A stretch of DNA of 64,000 nt, taken from positions 63,383,321-63,447,320 of the forward strand of contig NC_059075.1 in the NCBI RefSeq assembly GCF_020497125.1. The letters are read 5' to 3'. Of this stretch, positions 1 through 64,000 are shown one piece after another; position 1 is the stretch's first letter; each line of letters opens with the position of its first letter. The translations under genes were made by a program, and so were the position numbers. The notes under the pieces are model-generated. The model did no database searches. It worked only from the letters and a program-made list of their open reading frames with translations, and was not told the origin of the DNA. This stretch comes from Mauremys mutica. Taxonomy: Eukaryota > Chordata > Testudines > Geoemydidae.

Positions 1-1418
1 GAGATACAAGAAAAATACTGATTTTGTGTAACTACAGAGATTTCTCACCCCTCTGCCAGACAACATAAAAGGATGATGTTCAGAGACTCTTTGATTTAGT
101 ATCAGGGCAGAGTACGTGGCAGGCTTTCCTCAATCACTTCAGTTTCTCCATTACCAAAAAGCAAGGCTATAACATTACATTAATCTGAATTAGGAATATT
201 TAAACCTTGACCTCAGTAACTGAAGAGACACCAGATGAAACTCTGAGCATATTCAACCTCTTCAGCAGGTTCTGGACTTGCCTAGGAAAAAAGCAGTTTC
301 TGCCACTAGGTTTCTTTTTGCCTTCTTTGCACATCTAGTGATAACTCTTGCTTTCCTGTACTGAGCTGATGATATTAAAAGGGAGGGAAGATCACACTTT
401 GCTACCTTCACTTAGTCTCATCACCTAGAAGGTGTGTGGGGAAGGGGGAAAGGATGGAGGTGGGGAGGGACCAATCCCACAAACAGCTTTTTCTATTTTT
501 CAGTACCTGCTGGACAAATGAGATTTCAGTCCCCCTCAGGAGTAAGTAAGGAGCAAATCAGACCACTAGAAACAAGCATGGCCTTCCTTTTATGGCAGTT
601 TGCGGTATCTTAAAAGCATTCGTAGAATGAAGTCTTCTACAGATGATATGCACTTTGTACCCTCAGCTTCTGCTTGAGATCCTTGGAATCTAAAATCCTG
701 CTCCACACCCAGCAGCTCTCTGTTGCACACTTCCATGATAAACTCGAGTGATTGCGAAGCTGATACAAATAAAGTCAGTTTATACTGGAAACTGAGCAAC
801 ACCAAAATGGCTGTGTTCAGACATGTGGTGCCTGTGCATCTGCTCAGTAAACTGACTTTCCATAAAGAGTCAGGATTGCAGTGCCAGTCAACAAAATTCT
901 GTGTGAAATCTCAACTAAAATAAGTTATGAAATCTGCCAAAATAAACTACCAGAAATCAGGAATCCAGCTCTGGTGTTGTATCAAGACAGTAGTGGTTGT
1001 CAAAATGCAAAATACAAAGCTGGCATTACTCTCTGTACTGTCTGCCACTAAGGTCCCTAGTCTTTTAATTTGTTAGAGATCACTGAGTGGGTGTATGAAG
1101 GAAGAAGTCAGGCTGCTTTGCGGCTGCAACACCTCTCAAAAAAAGTGTCTGCCCTCATCACAAATCTCCTTAGAGAATGTAATGTGCAGGACAGTGAAAT
1201 CCAGTCAGTCACTGTGCATTTTACCAATCAGAGCAACCTTTAAACAAAGAATAATCAAAATGTCAAAGCATAAATTGCAGTTAACATTAAAAAAAAGGAA
1301 CCACTTCATTCCAGTTTCCCATTAAAATACTATATAGTTTTATGAGGACAGCCAACATTTGTAATGGAAATTCAGTGCTAACTCTCTGTGGAACTTGTGT
1401 CTTTCTAGTTAGAAATAT
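1..1418. other. 3' flank or extended 3' UTR of ZNF106
   Basis: AT-rich sequence without a recognisable gene or repeat. It may belong to a longer ZNF106 3' UTR. No CAPN3 exon, the expected mammalian neighbour, was recognised. Confidence 0.4.
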
Positions 1419-1887
1419 TTTATTAAAATTGGCTAAAAAATGAAAATATGTGTGGGATTTGCATACAACATGAAACAGCTGAACACTACTCGCGCCTTGG
1501 TTAAATCCTTGCACATTTGAAGGTGAGTTATTGAATGCTGGCACCTAGTTTTATCTCAGTCAGAATACCCCTCTGAATGCCTGATCTTAGACGCACAGAA
1601 TGCACTTCTTCAAATGGGCAGACAAGAGGGGATGCTCATAGTGTCTTCTGATGAATAAAAACTCGACAAAAATCTGAACACAGTTTGGTCTGAGTGTTAA
1701 TGGGCCGCTCCTATTTCTACAGAGTTGCATGTGACATGCAGTCTCTGTAGTATGGCAGTTAGGCCCCACTCCCTTTTTCCACTCCAAGGAGGAAAAGGAG
1801 GAGGAAAGAGGACGGGACAAGAGGTGAATGATGCATGGAATAGTTCTGATGTATAAAATTACTTCCCAATATGGGAGGTGAAAAGCT
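1419..1887 (-). other. ZNF106: ZNF106 3' UTR, possible proximal form
   Basis: After the stop codon the first AATAAA on the minus strand lies at 1419-1424. Cleavage near 1395-1405 would give a 3' UTR of about 490 nt. Mammalian ZNF106 transcripts have a much longer 3' UTR, so the transcript may continue to or past the left edge of the window. Confidence 0.4.
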
Positions 1888-54233
<52,346 letters not shown>

Positions 54234-54262
54234 GACTACATTGGACAGCTCTTACCCCAAAC
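54234..54262 (-). other. ZNF106: ZNF106 5' UTR part of exon 1, with start-stop uORF
   Basis: These 29 nt lie between a strong acceptor (pyrimidine-rich tract, then CAG at 54265-54263) and the initiator ATG. They contain ATG immediately followed by TAG (54241-54236), a minimal start-stop element, then TC and the real ATG. Confidence 0.75.
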
Positions 54263-56800
54263 CTGAAAACAGAAAAAGAGATCCTGGACATTGTTTCTTA
54301 TCAGTCCAATTGTCTTAAATATATTAAAAATAAGAGCTCCGTCTTACAAGAACCATACTGAAATGTCCCCGTGTCTCCTCCCACACTTTAAAAAGCACCT
54401 CTCACACCTATGTATGACTTACATTTTCAACTGGCACATAATTTATTTTACGTAGTCATCTAAAGATTACATAGCCAAAAAAAAAAAAAGGATTGAGAGA
54501 TCAGATTTTTGTCAAGCGGGGTTTGAAGCATTGAAAGCATTCATCCAATTAGCTTGGCAAAGAAGAAAGTCTATCAGTCTGGATGGTCACAAGAGAGATA
54601 CTTAAGGAATTATCCTAAAGAGCTAAATGTACATAAACACAGGCAACTACAGATTGAAGAAAAATGCTACTTGCTAAATCTGTGTTTTTAAATATATTAA
54701 ATGAATTTCCATGATAAAAGAAAATGTCTTTAATAACTAATTCGATCAGACATCATGCTCATAACAATCTAGGTTATAACAGATGGTGATAGATTTATTT
54801 ATGTAATGGGATAAAACATTGTTCTCTTCTTATTCTCACAAGTCATTAAGTAACACTAAAGCAACAGAAAAAAAAATAGGAAGACAACTACAACTATTGC
54901 CCACGTCTAGATCAATGCCTGGCAAAAAGCATCCCTCATCTTAACGTGAAGAGAAATAGACAGGGGAAAGAAAAAATATCATGTAGTGTTGTGCTAATGC
55001 TGTCAGAAATACATAAATCTTGCAAACAAGACATTATTCAGCCATCTTCGAAGTATTGCTATTTTACAGATAAGCATTTCTATAAAGGCTAGTTTAGCCA
55101 AGGTTGCAAAATTCATAGTCATAAGTGACCCAATTTAACAGGGAATCTCCATCCATTATTCCCCAAACTCTCTTGACAAATACACAGTGCAGTTCAGAAA
55201 TTATTATTATTTAATCTTACTCGATGACCACATTAAACCCTCATATCTGGTATGGCTTAGAAGTTTCAGGCAGATAGCTGGGTGGGGATAGGATGCACAA
55301 TGAATCTTGGCTTTTGCAGTTGTGGGACCCAATCAAATGGCTTTGCAGGTGGAGCCCACATATGCCTGAACCAGCCCTGAGCAATAATTGCATTATAATT
55401 CAGCATTTCATGAAATTACAGGAAATTCAAAATATGGTTCCTTAACAAACTCCTCCATTCCTCTCAATTTAGTATTTTTCAGTGGATAACTATCCATGTC
55501 ACTAACAGCTGTTCAGTGTAACCAAAACTTAGAATGGTCTCCCCATCGGTCATTTCAACCCTCAGTCGTCATAATGTAAAACGACTTTCCCTCTAAAAAA
55601 GAAAAACTTGGTCTGATCATACTGAAATAAATGCATGCGTGTATTTAAACATGTGAGACTCAATCATGAAGAGTACCAAGTATACCAGCTAGTCAGAGTG
55701 CATTACTGGTGTGCCACTCTTGCCTTTACTGAAATGTACATTTGCTTCACAAGTAAAATTAACACACATATGAAAACACTATCAAGTACAAAACCACTTT
55801 ATTTGAATGATTAATGACTGAAAGACATTTAATATCTGGGATACTTTGTGTTGAAATAGGTACTAAAGCATTATCAGGTCTAGAGTTTAGCACCTCCGTA
55901 TGGCAAAGTTTAGTGGAAAGTCAAACTGAATATGACTACTAGATGCTTGCATGCCAAATGCACTTGCCTTCATTAGAGGTCAAAGTGAACTTTCAGAACC
56001 AAGTATTTGGGCTTATTCTAAGACACTTTTAAAAATCTGTCCAAATTTTGTAAGTAACTAAAACAGCTAAACAAAATGTTACCACGCTTCTCAAAAGAAA
56101 TTCAAATTTGGGCTGAGAACAATTATGCTTCAGTCCAAAATTTTTAATAATTTTATGGCATGTTAATAAGCACATGAGAACAGGAGCTCAGAATGGAAGT
56201 GCCTGATGAGCACACTTTCTACTACAGACGAGGCATTATTCATTGTAAGATCCAAGTGACAAAAATACAAACATCTCTTTAAAATTAAAGAAACTTACTT
56301 TAATATGATTATTGAAAAGCAGAGGTGCTAATCCTTATCCTGATTACAGATGGCTTCCTTCTGTCTAAGAATCTGATCTGCTTTCACAATATTCTTTACC
56401 AGTGCTACTTTGTAGTTTAATGGAATAATGTCCACTTGTGTTTAGGATATTGCTTCAAATTAGCAGAGCATGTATGGAATTTGTCAGACATTTGGCATGG
56501 GACTTTATAGGGACAAAGAGGTCAGTGGAGTATATGTGGCTATTGGCCCCAGGTAAGCATGTAACATTAAAATGACTTTTAACAAGCTTTTTTTTAAATT
56601 GCACCTGCTTTGGCTACTTAAAACATATCATGGTAACTATACACGATTACAGGAAGAGTTTAAGTCTCCTTCTAACTGCCCAATCAACTGGGCACTGCTT
56701 ATTACAGAGTACTAAAAATACTAACTGATTTCAATTGCTATTGACTGTTGCTATGAAAGCACAAACAGTTTTGTCTCTGCAGAGAGAGACAGACTCTTGG
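54263..56800. other. Upstream intron or 5' flank, nothing firm
   Basis: Low GC with no CpG-dense promoter. A weak antisense MIR-like piece lies at 55055-55160. If the acceptor at 54263 is real, this is an intron of the 5' UTR. Confidence 0.4.
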
Positions 56801-56819
56801 AGCTGGAGCATTCAGAGAG

Positions 56820-57035
56820 GCTCCAGGGTCTAGGAGACATTGTAGGTGATTAGGAGACAGGAGACCCAACTTTTATTTCCAGCTCAGCCACTGACTCACT
56901 GTACAAACTGGGGAAAGTCACTTTCTTTCTCTTGCTTAATTTTCAACCATATCCTCCAACAGAACCTTTGCAAGACCCACCTTTCTAAAGTGCTTTGAAG
57001 TTGTGAAAAAGGTACAATAAGTTCAAAGTATTATC
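56820..57035 (+). repeat. MIR-like SINE fragment
   Basis: GGAGACAGGAGACCCAACTT, CCAGCTCAGCCACTGACTCA, then GGGGAAAGTCACTTTCTTTC and a GTGCTTTGAAGTTGTGAAAA tail. Confidence 0.6.
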
Positions 57036-57048
57036 TACAGTAGTTTCC

Positions 57049-57326
57049 TTAGGCTTGGTCTACACTTAAATATTAGTGTGACATAGCTATGGCACTCATG
57101 GATGTGATACACCCATATGCCTGAGCACCACAGTTATGCCAACTTAACCCCTAGCATAGATACAGCTGAGTCAACGAAAAAATGCTTCCATCGACCTAGC
57201 TATCATCACTTGAGGAAGTGGAGTTCCTACAGTGATGGGAAAAATCCCTTCCATCATCGTAGGACACGCTTATACTATGGTGCCACAGACGCACCGATAT
57301 AGTGCCATAGCGCAAACTTGGCCTTA
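57049..57326. mobile_element. MITE with TTAGGCTTGGTCTACAC end
   Basis: The left end TTAGGCTTGGTCTACACTTA is one I recall from an abundant turtle MITE. The right end AACTTGGCCTTA is diverged. Internal words such as CATCGACCTAGCTA and CATCGTAGGA fit that family. Superfamily not assigned. Confidence 0.55.
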
Positions 57327-57329
57327 TTG

Positions 57330-57495
57330 GTTACATAACAGTGCTGAGATCCAGGGAGATCTTGGGTACAAATCTTAGCTGAGACATTTACTCCATGTGT
57401 AACTTCAGTCAAGACAGTTGACCTTCTTTGTACCCAAGTCAGCCCAGCTGTAAAGCAGTTAAAATAAAGAATCAAGTGCTCACTACTCCAGCACA
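57330..57495 (+). repeat. MIR-like SINE fragment
   Basis: GTGCTGAGATCCAGGGAGAT, then CTTGGGTACAAATCTTAGCT and CCCAGCTGTAAAGC in MIR order. Confidence 0.55.
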
Positions 57496-57677
57496 AGCAG
57501 AACTTTCTATGTAAGTATGCTAATATTTTTTTTTAAAGGGAAAAAGATAACTGATACATTTTAAATACTAGATAACCTCCAGGCGTAGTCAGAGTCAATC
57601 ATTTTTGCCTTGGACACCAGCAATCAACCGAATGGCTTCAGATATAAGATTATAAGAGTGGAAAAAGTGTTATGATA

Positions 57678-57849
57678 CATCTCTACCCCGATATAACGCT
57701 ATCCTCGGGAGCCAAAAAATCTTACCGCGTTATAGGTGAAACGTGTTATATCTAACTTGCTTTGATCCACAGAAGTGAGCAGCCCCGCCCTCCCAGAGCG
57801 TTGCTTTACTGCGTTATATCCGAACTCGTGTTATATCGGGGTAGAGGTG
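57678..57849. mobile_element. Mariner-like MITE copy 2, 172 bp
   Basis: Starts CATCTCTACCCCGATATAAC and ends GTTATATCGGGGTAGAGGTG, an almost perfect inverted pair flanked by TA. It is the best preserved of the three copies. Confidence 0.88.
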
Positions 57850-59875
57850 TACTATAAATAAAAGTCAATCAACCATGACCAAAAAGAAATCAGACATACA
57901 TTTTTGTGAGTACTACCTGGGAAGGCTGGCTGTTTCAACAGCAGGAGGTAGTGCTCCTTTGCTCCATACACTTGGATTTTAGGGAAATACTGTTACCAAA
58001 CTGTGGTTTAAAGAGGGAAAACATGCATTTTACCATCATCTGGGGCCATCTTAACTGTGATAAGCTGGCTCTGATGTGCCTGTGGCTTGCAGGTTTAAAA
58101 AGTGAGAGTGTGTATGAGTAATACAAACTTACTGAATCTACTAGAGCAAATTGTAGAGAATAAATCTCATAAGTGAAGAGTCTGGAAAACATTTCTGGCA
58201 AACAAAAACTGTCTAAATAGAAAATATAAGGCATTAAATTACTTCCTGCCATAATATTCATTAGCCTATAACTACTGCTCAGAGTCCAACCTTGGCAGAT
58301 AGTATACATTAAAAATGTATGTCAAAGCTAAATTTGCTACAGATCAATGGCTGAGTATTCAGACTATATAAAGACACAGCTGAAGTGGAGTGTGAGGACT
58401 GCCTAACATACCAGCTGCTTGGAAATCCTCAGGACTCCTCAAAGAGATCTTTAGTTCAAGCTCCCACATAAGGACATTCATCTTTTAGACAGTCCTAGCA
58501 GATAGAACATATGTTCTATTGCTTGAAAAACCTGGGAGGCCTAAAAGTTCATCTCTGCAATGCAGATTGCCTTGGTGCTGTTCGCAGCCTATGGTAGGAA
58601 GGCGCAGAGTGCTTTTGCTAAATTAGTGACCCCACTCTCCCCCAGCAACTGATCACACAAGTTCTGTAGTCCAACTAGAGTCCCATTGCCTTCCCATCTC
58701 TAAGGCAACTGTAGTATTTGCAGGTACTATAAGAAATAGGAAGGGACAGGATTACAAAGAGGTAATCCACAACAAAGGGCTATGGTAAAAGTCTTAGGGA
58801 GAGAAGGGGGGGAAAAAGAGGTCCACTGCTGACCTTAGCAGTACTCTCAGCCTATTTGAGCAAGAGACTGCAAAAGGGCTGAGCTCGCATAAAGCACTGC
58901 AAAGAACTACTGCTCTGCTGCATCATATTTAGTTTAAAGATTGCTGCTCATCCGATTTCAGGTCACTCTGCCCATCTGCTCACAGTCACATAGAAGATTC
59001 TGTGAAGTAACACTCAGCCTTCAAAAATTTTATACTTCCACCTAAAATAGTATGGCAAAAGGGACATTGCCGGGCACCTTAGGCCCAAAATTCAGGTCCC
59101 TATAATTAAGAATTTATTATGCTTAATATTAATAGAGGTAGGCTTTTTTGTTTGTTTGTTTTAACTTAAGGAAGATGTTTGTTTGTATCTAAATATCCCC
59201 CTGCAAGGTATGCAGCATCAACACTGAACTACAGAGTTTGCATATTTAAAGTGTTATACAAAACAAATGAGAACCAAAAAGTGAAAACAGCTATACAAAA
59301 TTGAAACTGATCATTTTATTTTCATTCTCCAAGCTGTCTGAAATGCAAAAAGAAAACAGATAGCATAACAGAATGTAAATTAGAGTTTCAAAGTTTTTTG
59401 TTTGTCATCTAAACTGTTACTAGCATAAATTTTCTTGCTTATCTAACAATATTTTAACCAACATGTCTGTTTAATAATATCAATTATTTAAGTATTGTAG
59501 ATTGTGCTCTTCACCAACTCAGCTCTGAAACTCTGCATAGAGCAGTTTTTCCGTATACAGCAAGGCTCTCTTTCAGAAAATTTTTTTAATTCCTAGGGAG
59601 TCAAAATCTGAAACCTACAGCTGGACAACAAAAACTATGCATTCTTTTTTTAACTGAACCTTAAAGAAGTGTCCTCTAAATATACACTTTTGCCCAGGTT
59701 GCTGCGGAAATAGAGTACAAATTTAGAGTTTTGAAGCCCTGATGCAAAAGTAATGGACAAAAGAAAAGTGAATATTTTTTGTCAAGGGTGGATGTAGAAG
59801 TTTAATAACTTCAGTGTTAAAGAAATTATTTTAAAACATTTCGCCTCTAGCATCCAAGCCTCCATTTATTTTTAA
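57850..59875. other. Upstream sequence, nothing recognised
   Basis: No host exon, promoter-like CpG cluster or named repeat. Confidence 0.35.
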
Positions 59876-59879
59876 TATA

Positions 59880-60080
59880 TTTATACTACAAAACCCCTTG
59901 TAGGGAAGAACTATTATACCCATTTTACTACTTGAGAACTGAGGCACACAGATTAAGTGATTTGCCCAAAGTCACAAGGGAAGCCTATTGTGGAGCATGG
60001 AAATAAATCCAGGTATCCTGAGTTCTAGGCATTCCAACTTCCAGGCTAGCAACCTAATTACTGAACCATCCCATCCTTCC
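59880..60080 (-). repeat. MIR-like SINE, antisense, nearly complete
   Basis: Complement of the MIR layout: CCCATTTTACTACTTGAGAA, TTAAGTGATTTGCCCAAAGT, CCAGGTATCCTGAGTTCTAG, then a tRNA-like end around AATTACTGAACCATCCCATC. Confidence 0.7.
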
Positions 60081-62751
60081 TCTAGTATATATACACTTGT
60101 AACATTTTAATTTCTTTCCACATATCACAACTGTATAACTCATGAAACAATGAGCACCAAAACCCAAGATATTCAAGTTGTTTTGGGTAACTATAGTTTT
60201 ATAAGATAACTGATATTCACCTATAAGTTAGACTGATTATGCCAGCATGCACTCAACTTGCTGTATGTTGGCATTTGATAATGTGTTTTTCAATATGTGA
60301 CCAGCTGTGAAAACTAATATTGGGGAGTTTGATGCTTCTGGAAAGAGGTCTGCCAGTCCTTATTGTGAGGATTTCAATTATCCCTTCAGTCACAGATGAA
60401 GGCTGCATTATAATGGGCAAAATGGTGTAACAAGCATCCATCCACACCAGCTATTCCAGGCACTCAAGTTAGAGTTAAAAACATGCTTAAGTACCTTGCT
60501 GAACTGGGGTTTAAATGCACTATTCCACTGCAAGGAAAAGGGCCAGGTAACCATTTCATGCTATGGGTGCTTCTGCAAGGGCTTCCCTTATTTATTACAG
60601 ATACACTTCAAGATCCCAGAAGTTTCAACACAAAAGTTAATAGCCATTAGTTACTGGCAATGGGTCCCTATGACCTTCCCTCAGTTGAAACTGAGAACAT
60701 CTTAACAACTAGAGTGGATGGAATTTTCCAACATCAAAAGAAAACAAAAGCAAGATAAAGTGTGACAGAAGCCTGGTGCAATATGATAGACAACTCATGT
60801 CTATCACACTTTCCACTACATCTGAAAAACGTTTCATCTATGAAAGAAGTTAAACCATCTTTCAACACTAGTTTTCAAGAAAACCTTTGAACAGGATTTC
60901 TTCTCATCTGTTCCTGGCAATAGCTGTTTAGTGAAGAGGGATCTTGTATTTGGAGCAAAAAATTAGTAAAATTTAATGGAAAAAAATCAGTTACAACATA
61001 CAAGGGGGGGAACTTCTATTAAACTGAGAAATTCCTTGCAATGTACAATATTTTCTTTTGTAATTTTCCTGTTGCCCTGCTAAAACTGTTTATAAAAACA
61101 AGAAAAACCCTGTATCACCACCTGGTGGCAGAATTAATCATAGACACTTCCAACTACTTGATGCAAAGAGACTTTTATGAATTTAAATTTGGCCCAAATA
61201 TTCAATTTTGCAAAGACAAACTTTAATAAAACATAAGACCAAGGTAAATTGACTCAGTTTACCAATCTGTTAAATGGAGATTACAACATTCCTATAAAGC
61301 AGATAAATTAAGATCAACATTTGTACAGCACTTTGAATATGAAAAGCAATACATAAACGCTAAGTATTATTCTCAGTGATGTATATGGGAGTCTTATATA
61401 AGTTAAGATAGTTTGGTGGCCGCATAAGAGAAATATGGACTATAAAGTGAAATATATTTTGCTCAGAGTGATTCAGATATTAAGATACCATTAGTTTACA
61501 GCCAGCCACTGGTTTGATTCATTCTTGGCCTCTGAACTGGAAGCATGAGAATGGAACACCTCTTATTAATGAAATCTAACATGTGAAGTTAGTCTATATT
61601 GAGGGAGGGAGACATGTGGCAATGCTTAAAGAAGTTGTCTTTCACCCTTGTTAGACGTTCCAGCAGAGAGGCCATGGAAACTGAGTTACCCTCTCATAAT
61701 CCTTCCAGTTCAGAGTTGAGGCATATTTGTGATGTGCCAGCATCCTAGAAATCAATTTGCCATGGAAAAAAAGAGGAATTTGCATTTTTCTGTTTAAAAA
61801 AAAAAAGTTTTTAGTTTTTAGATTTTGTGGAAAAATAAAAACATATTAACTAAATTTTACTGAAAGTACCAGTTTGCTTATTCAATGTATGCAACCTCCC
61901 ACTCCTGGGGTTGATTTTTGAATGTGCTTTAAATTTACATAGCTAACCATACGCTAGTAAATTGCTTCTGGTTACTCAATGGCATATAGGGGTTCATATT
62001 TTAATGCATCTCAAATATGTCAGCCTCCAGACATAAGTAATGAAAGTTATGAAAAGATGCTGAAAACTTGAAAAATCGCCCCTCAAGACTTAGTTTGGCA
62101 AGGACAAATTTCACATTGATGGTAATGTGCTGTTTTGTACTGTATGCAGCAAGTCTGTAGATTACATTCAAAATCAGACAACTGTAGAACACATGAAAAG
62201 CACTAAACATATACTGAATGCAAAGAAATGAAAACAAGAGACTGAAACAGCAGGACCATCGACAACAGTAAACAATACACTGTGACTGGATCATTCTGTT
62301 AATTTTATTTTGTAATAATGACTGATGACACTGGTAGGCTTCGAACTTGCTTAAAAATTGTAAATATATCAATAAAACATTGTGTTCAACTGATACCTAT
62401 ATATATTGTGGCTAGGGAAACTAAAGTTCAGCGTTTCATTTTAATCATGGAAAAACGCTGATTCTTCTGTTTTTTTAACTGGAGAATTTGGGGCTTTTTA
62501 ATAATAGAAAACTAGAATCCCTGGTGATACAGGGAACTACACTGCTGCTGCTCATGAGGCACCTGTTATGTAAACAGAGGTCATACCATATCCAGGGCTG
62601 ACAAGCCAGAAGCAATCCCTTCAGCAGCACTAAGTTTCGGGGGGGAGGGAGAGTAAATAACAGCAAGACTAAAGGCAAGGTTGTTTAAAATGAAATACAA
62701 CAGTGACAGCAAATTGCAGGCCCAAACTGACAAACACTTAAGTAAATATTA
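60081..62751. other. Upstream sequence with a MIR-like tail
   Basis: 61245-61385 resembles a MIR 3' half (GACTCAGTTTACCAATCTGT, TTTGTACAGCACTTTGAATA). The rest is unrecognised. Confidence 0.35.
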
Positions 62752-62945
62752 GGGCTGTCAAGTAATTAAAAATATTAAAACGTGATTAATCACACTGTTA
62801 AACAATAAGAATACCATTTATTTAAATAGTTTCGGTGTTTTCTACATTTTCAAATATATTGATTTCAATAACAGAATACGAAGTGTACAGTGCTCACGCT
62901 ATAGTTATTTTAGATTACAAATATTTGCACTGTAATAAGCAAATA

Positions 62946-63132
62946 CTCCTCTACCTCAATATAACATGACCCAATATAACACGAATTCGGATATAATGTG
63001 GTAAAGCAGTGCTCTGGAGGGCGGGGCTGCGCACTCCAGTGGATCAAAGCAAGTTCAATACAACGTGGTTTCACCTATAACGCGGTAAGATTTTTTGGCT
63101 CCCAAGGACAGTGTTATATCGAGGTAGAGGCG
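62946..63132. mobile_element. Mariner-like MITE copy 3, nested in the hAT copy, 187 bp
   Basis: Starts CTCCTCTACCTCAATATAAC and ends TGTTATATCGAGGTAGAGGC-G between two TA dinucleotides. The hAT sequence resumes on both sides relative to copy 1. Confidence 0.87.
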
Positions 63133-63289
63133 TAGTATTTTTCAATTCACCTAATACAAGTACTGTAGTGCAATCTCTTTACCATGATGTTGAACTTACA
63201 AATGTAAAATTATATAACAAAAAACCGCATTCCAAAACAAAACAATGTAAGACTTTAGAGCCTACAAGTCCACTCAGTCCTACTTCTTG

Positions 63290-63840
63290 TTCAGCCAATC
63301 ACTCAAACAAGTTTGTTTACATTTGCAGGAGATAATGCCGCCCTCTTCTTGTTTACAATGTCACCTGAAAAGGAGAACAGGTGTTTGCATGGCACTGTTG
63401 TAGCTGGCATTGCAAGATACTTATGTGCCAGATGAGCTAAAGATTTGTATGTCCCTTCATGCTTCAACCACCATTCCAGAGGACATGCATCCATGCTGAT
63501 GACGGGTTTTGCTTGATCACTATCCAAAGCAGTACGGACCGAAGCACGTTCATTTCAATCATCTCAGTCAGATGTCACCAACAGAAAGTTTATTTTCTTT
63601 TTTGTTGGTTCGGGTTCTGTAGCTTCTGCATCAGAGTGTTGCTCTTTTAAGACTTTTGAAAGCATGCTCCACATCTCATCCCTCTCAGATTCTGGAAGGC
63701 ACTTCAGATTCTTAAACCTTGGTTTGAGTGCTGTAGCTATCTTTACAAATCTCACATTGGTATCTTCTTTGTGTTTTGTCAAATCTGCAGTGAAAGTATT
63801 CTTAAAATGAACAACACGTGCTGGGTCATCATCCGAGATG
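63290..63840 (-). pseudogene. hAT transposase C-terminal fragment (broken)
   Basis: Two minus-strand frames: 63564-63782 with ALKPRFKNLKCLPESERDEM, and 63303-63527 with CPLEWWLKHEGTYKSLAHLA, then ATTVPCKHLFSFSGDIVNKK and RAALSPANVNKLV. The second is a well preserved hAT dimerisation domain. A stop separates the two frames and the N-terminal part is absent. Confidence 0.85.
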
Positions 63841-64000
63841 CTATAACATGAAATATATGGCAGAATGCAGGTAAAACAGAGCAGAGGACATACAATTCTC
63901 CCCCAAGGAGTTCATGTCCTCTGGAATGGCGGCTGAAGCATGAAGGGGCATATGAATGTTTAGCATATCTGGCACGTAAATACCTTGCAATGTCAGCTAC

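Larger units (their letters stand above)
62752..64000 (-). mobile_element. Foldback hAT derivative, copy 2, runs off the window
   Basis: Left terminus AGGGCTGTCAAGTAATTAAA. The body is homologous to 13371-14940 in reverse orientation. The other arm begins at about 63900 and is cut by the window edge. A mariner-like MITE is nested at 62946-63132. Confidence 0.82.

Overview
This is a vertebrate nuclear genomic window, low in GC, with long introns and dense interspersed repeats. The repeats (reptile-type hAT, mariner-like and foldback DNA elements, CORE-SINE/MIR relics, long solo LTRs) point to a turtle or another non-avian reptile. That assignment rests on my memory of these families and not on a search.

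One gene dominates the window: ZNF106 (zinc finger protein 106), on the minus strand. I could place 21 coding exons from the ATG at 54233 to the stop codon at 1888. They total 5709 nt, or 1902 codons plus stop, and the reading phase closes at every junction. The human protein is about 1883 residues. The predicted protein has two matrin-type C2H2 fingers at the N-terminus (exons 1-3), a long low-complexity, Arg/Ser/Gly/Asn-rich middle (exons 4-10, including one 2127-nt exon), seven WD40 blades (exons 12-19) and two C2H2 fingers at the extreme C-terminus (exons 19-21). The gene is intact: I saw no frameshift or premature stop. One intron uses a GC donor and one uses a weak GTTTGT donor. A minimal start-stop upstream ORF sits directly before the initiator ATG.

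Layout from left to right: 1-1887 is 3' UTR and 3' flank; 1888-54233 is coding exons and introns; 54234-54262 is a short piece of 5' UTR ending at a good splice acceptor; 54263-64000 is either a 5'-UTR intron or upstream flank. No CpG-rich promoter or first exon is visible in that last part.

The introns are a record of transposon activity. They hold several hAT elements with 8-bp target duplications, a 335-bp almost perfect foldback hairpin, and two copies of a larger foldback hAT derivative that still carries the C-terminal part of a transposase. They also hold three TA-flanked mariner-like MITEs (one nested in a hAT copy), two solo LTRs with 5-bp target duplications plus two or three further LTR-like segments, a fossil DIRS/Ngaro-type tyrosine recombinase, a SINE cut into three pieces by two hAT insertions, and many MIR-like fragments. 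No second protein-coding host gene, tRNA, rRNA or CRISPR was found.
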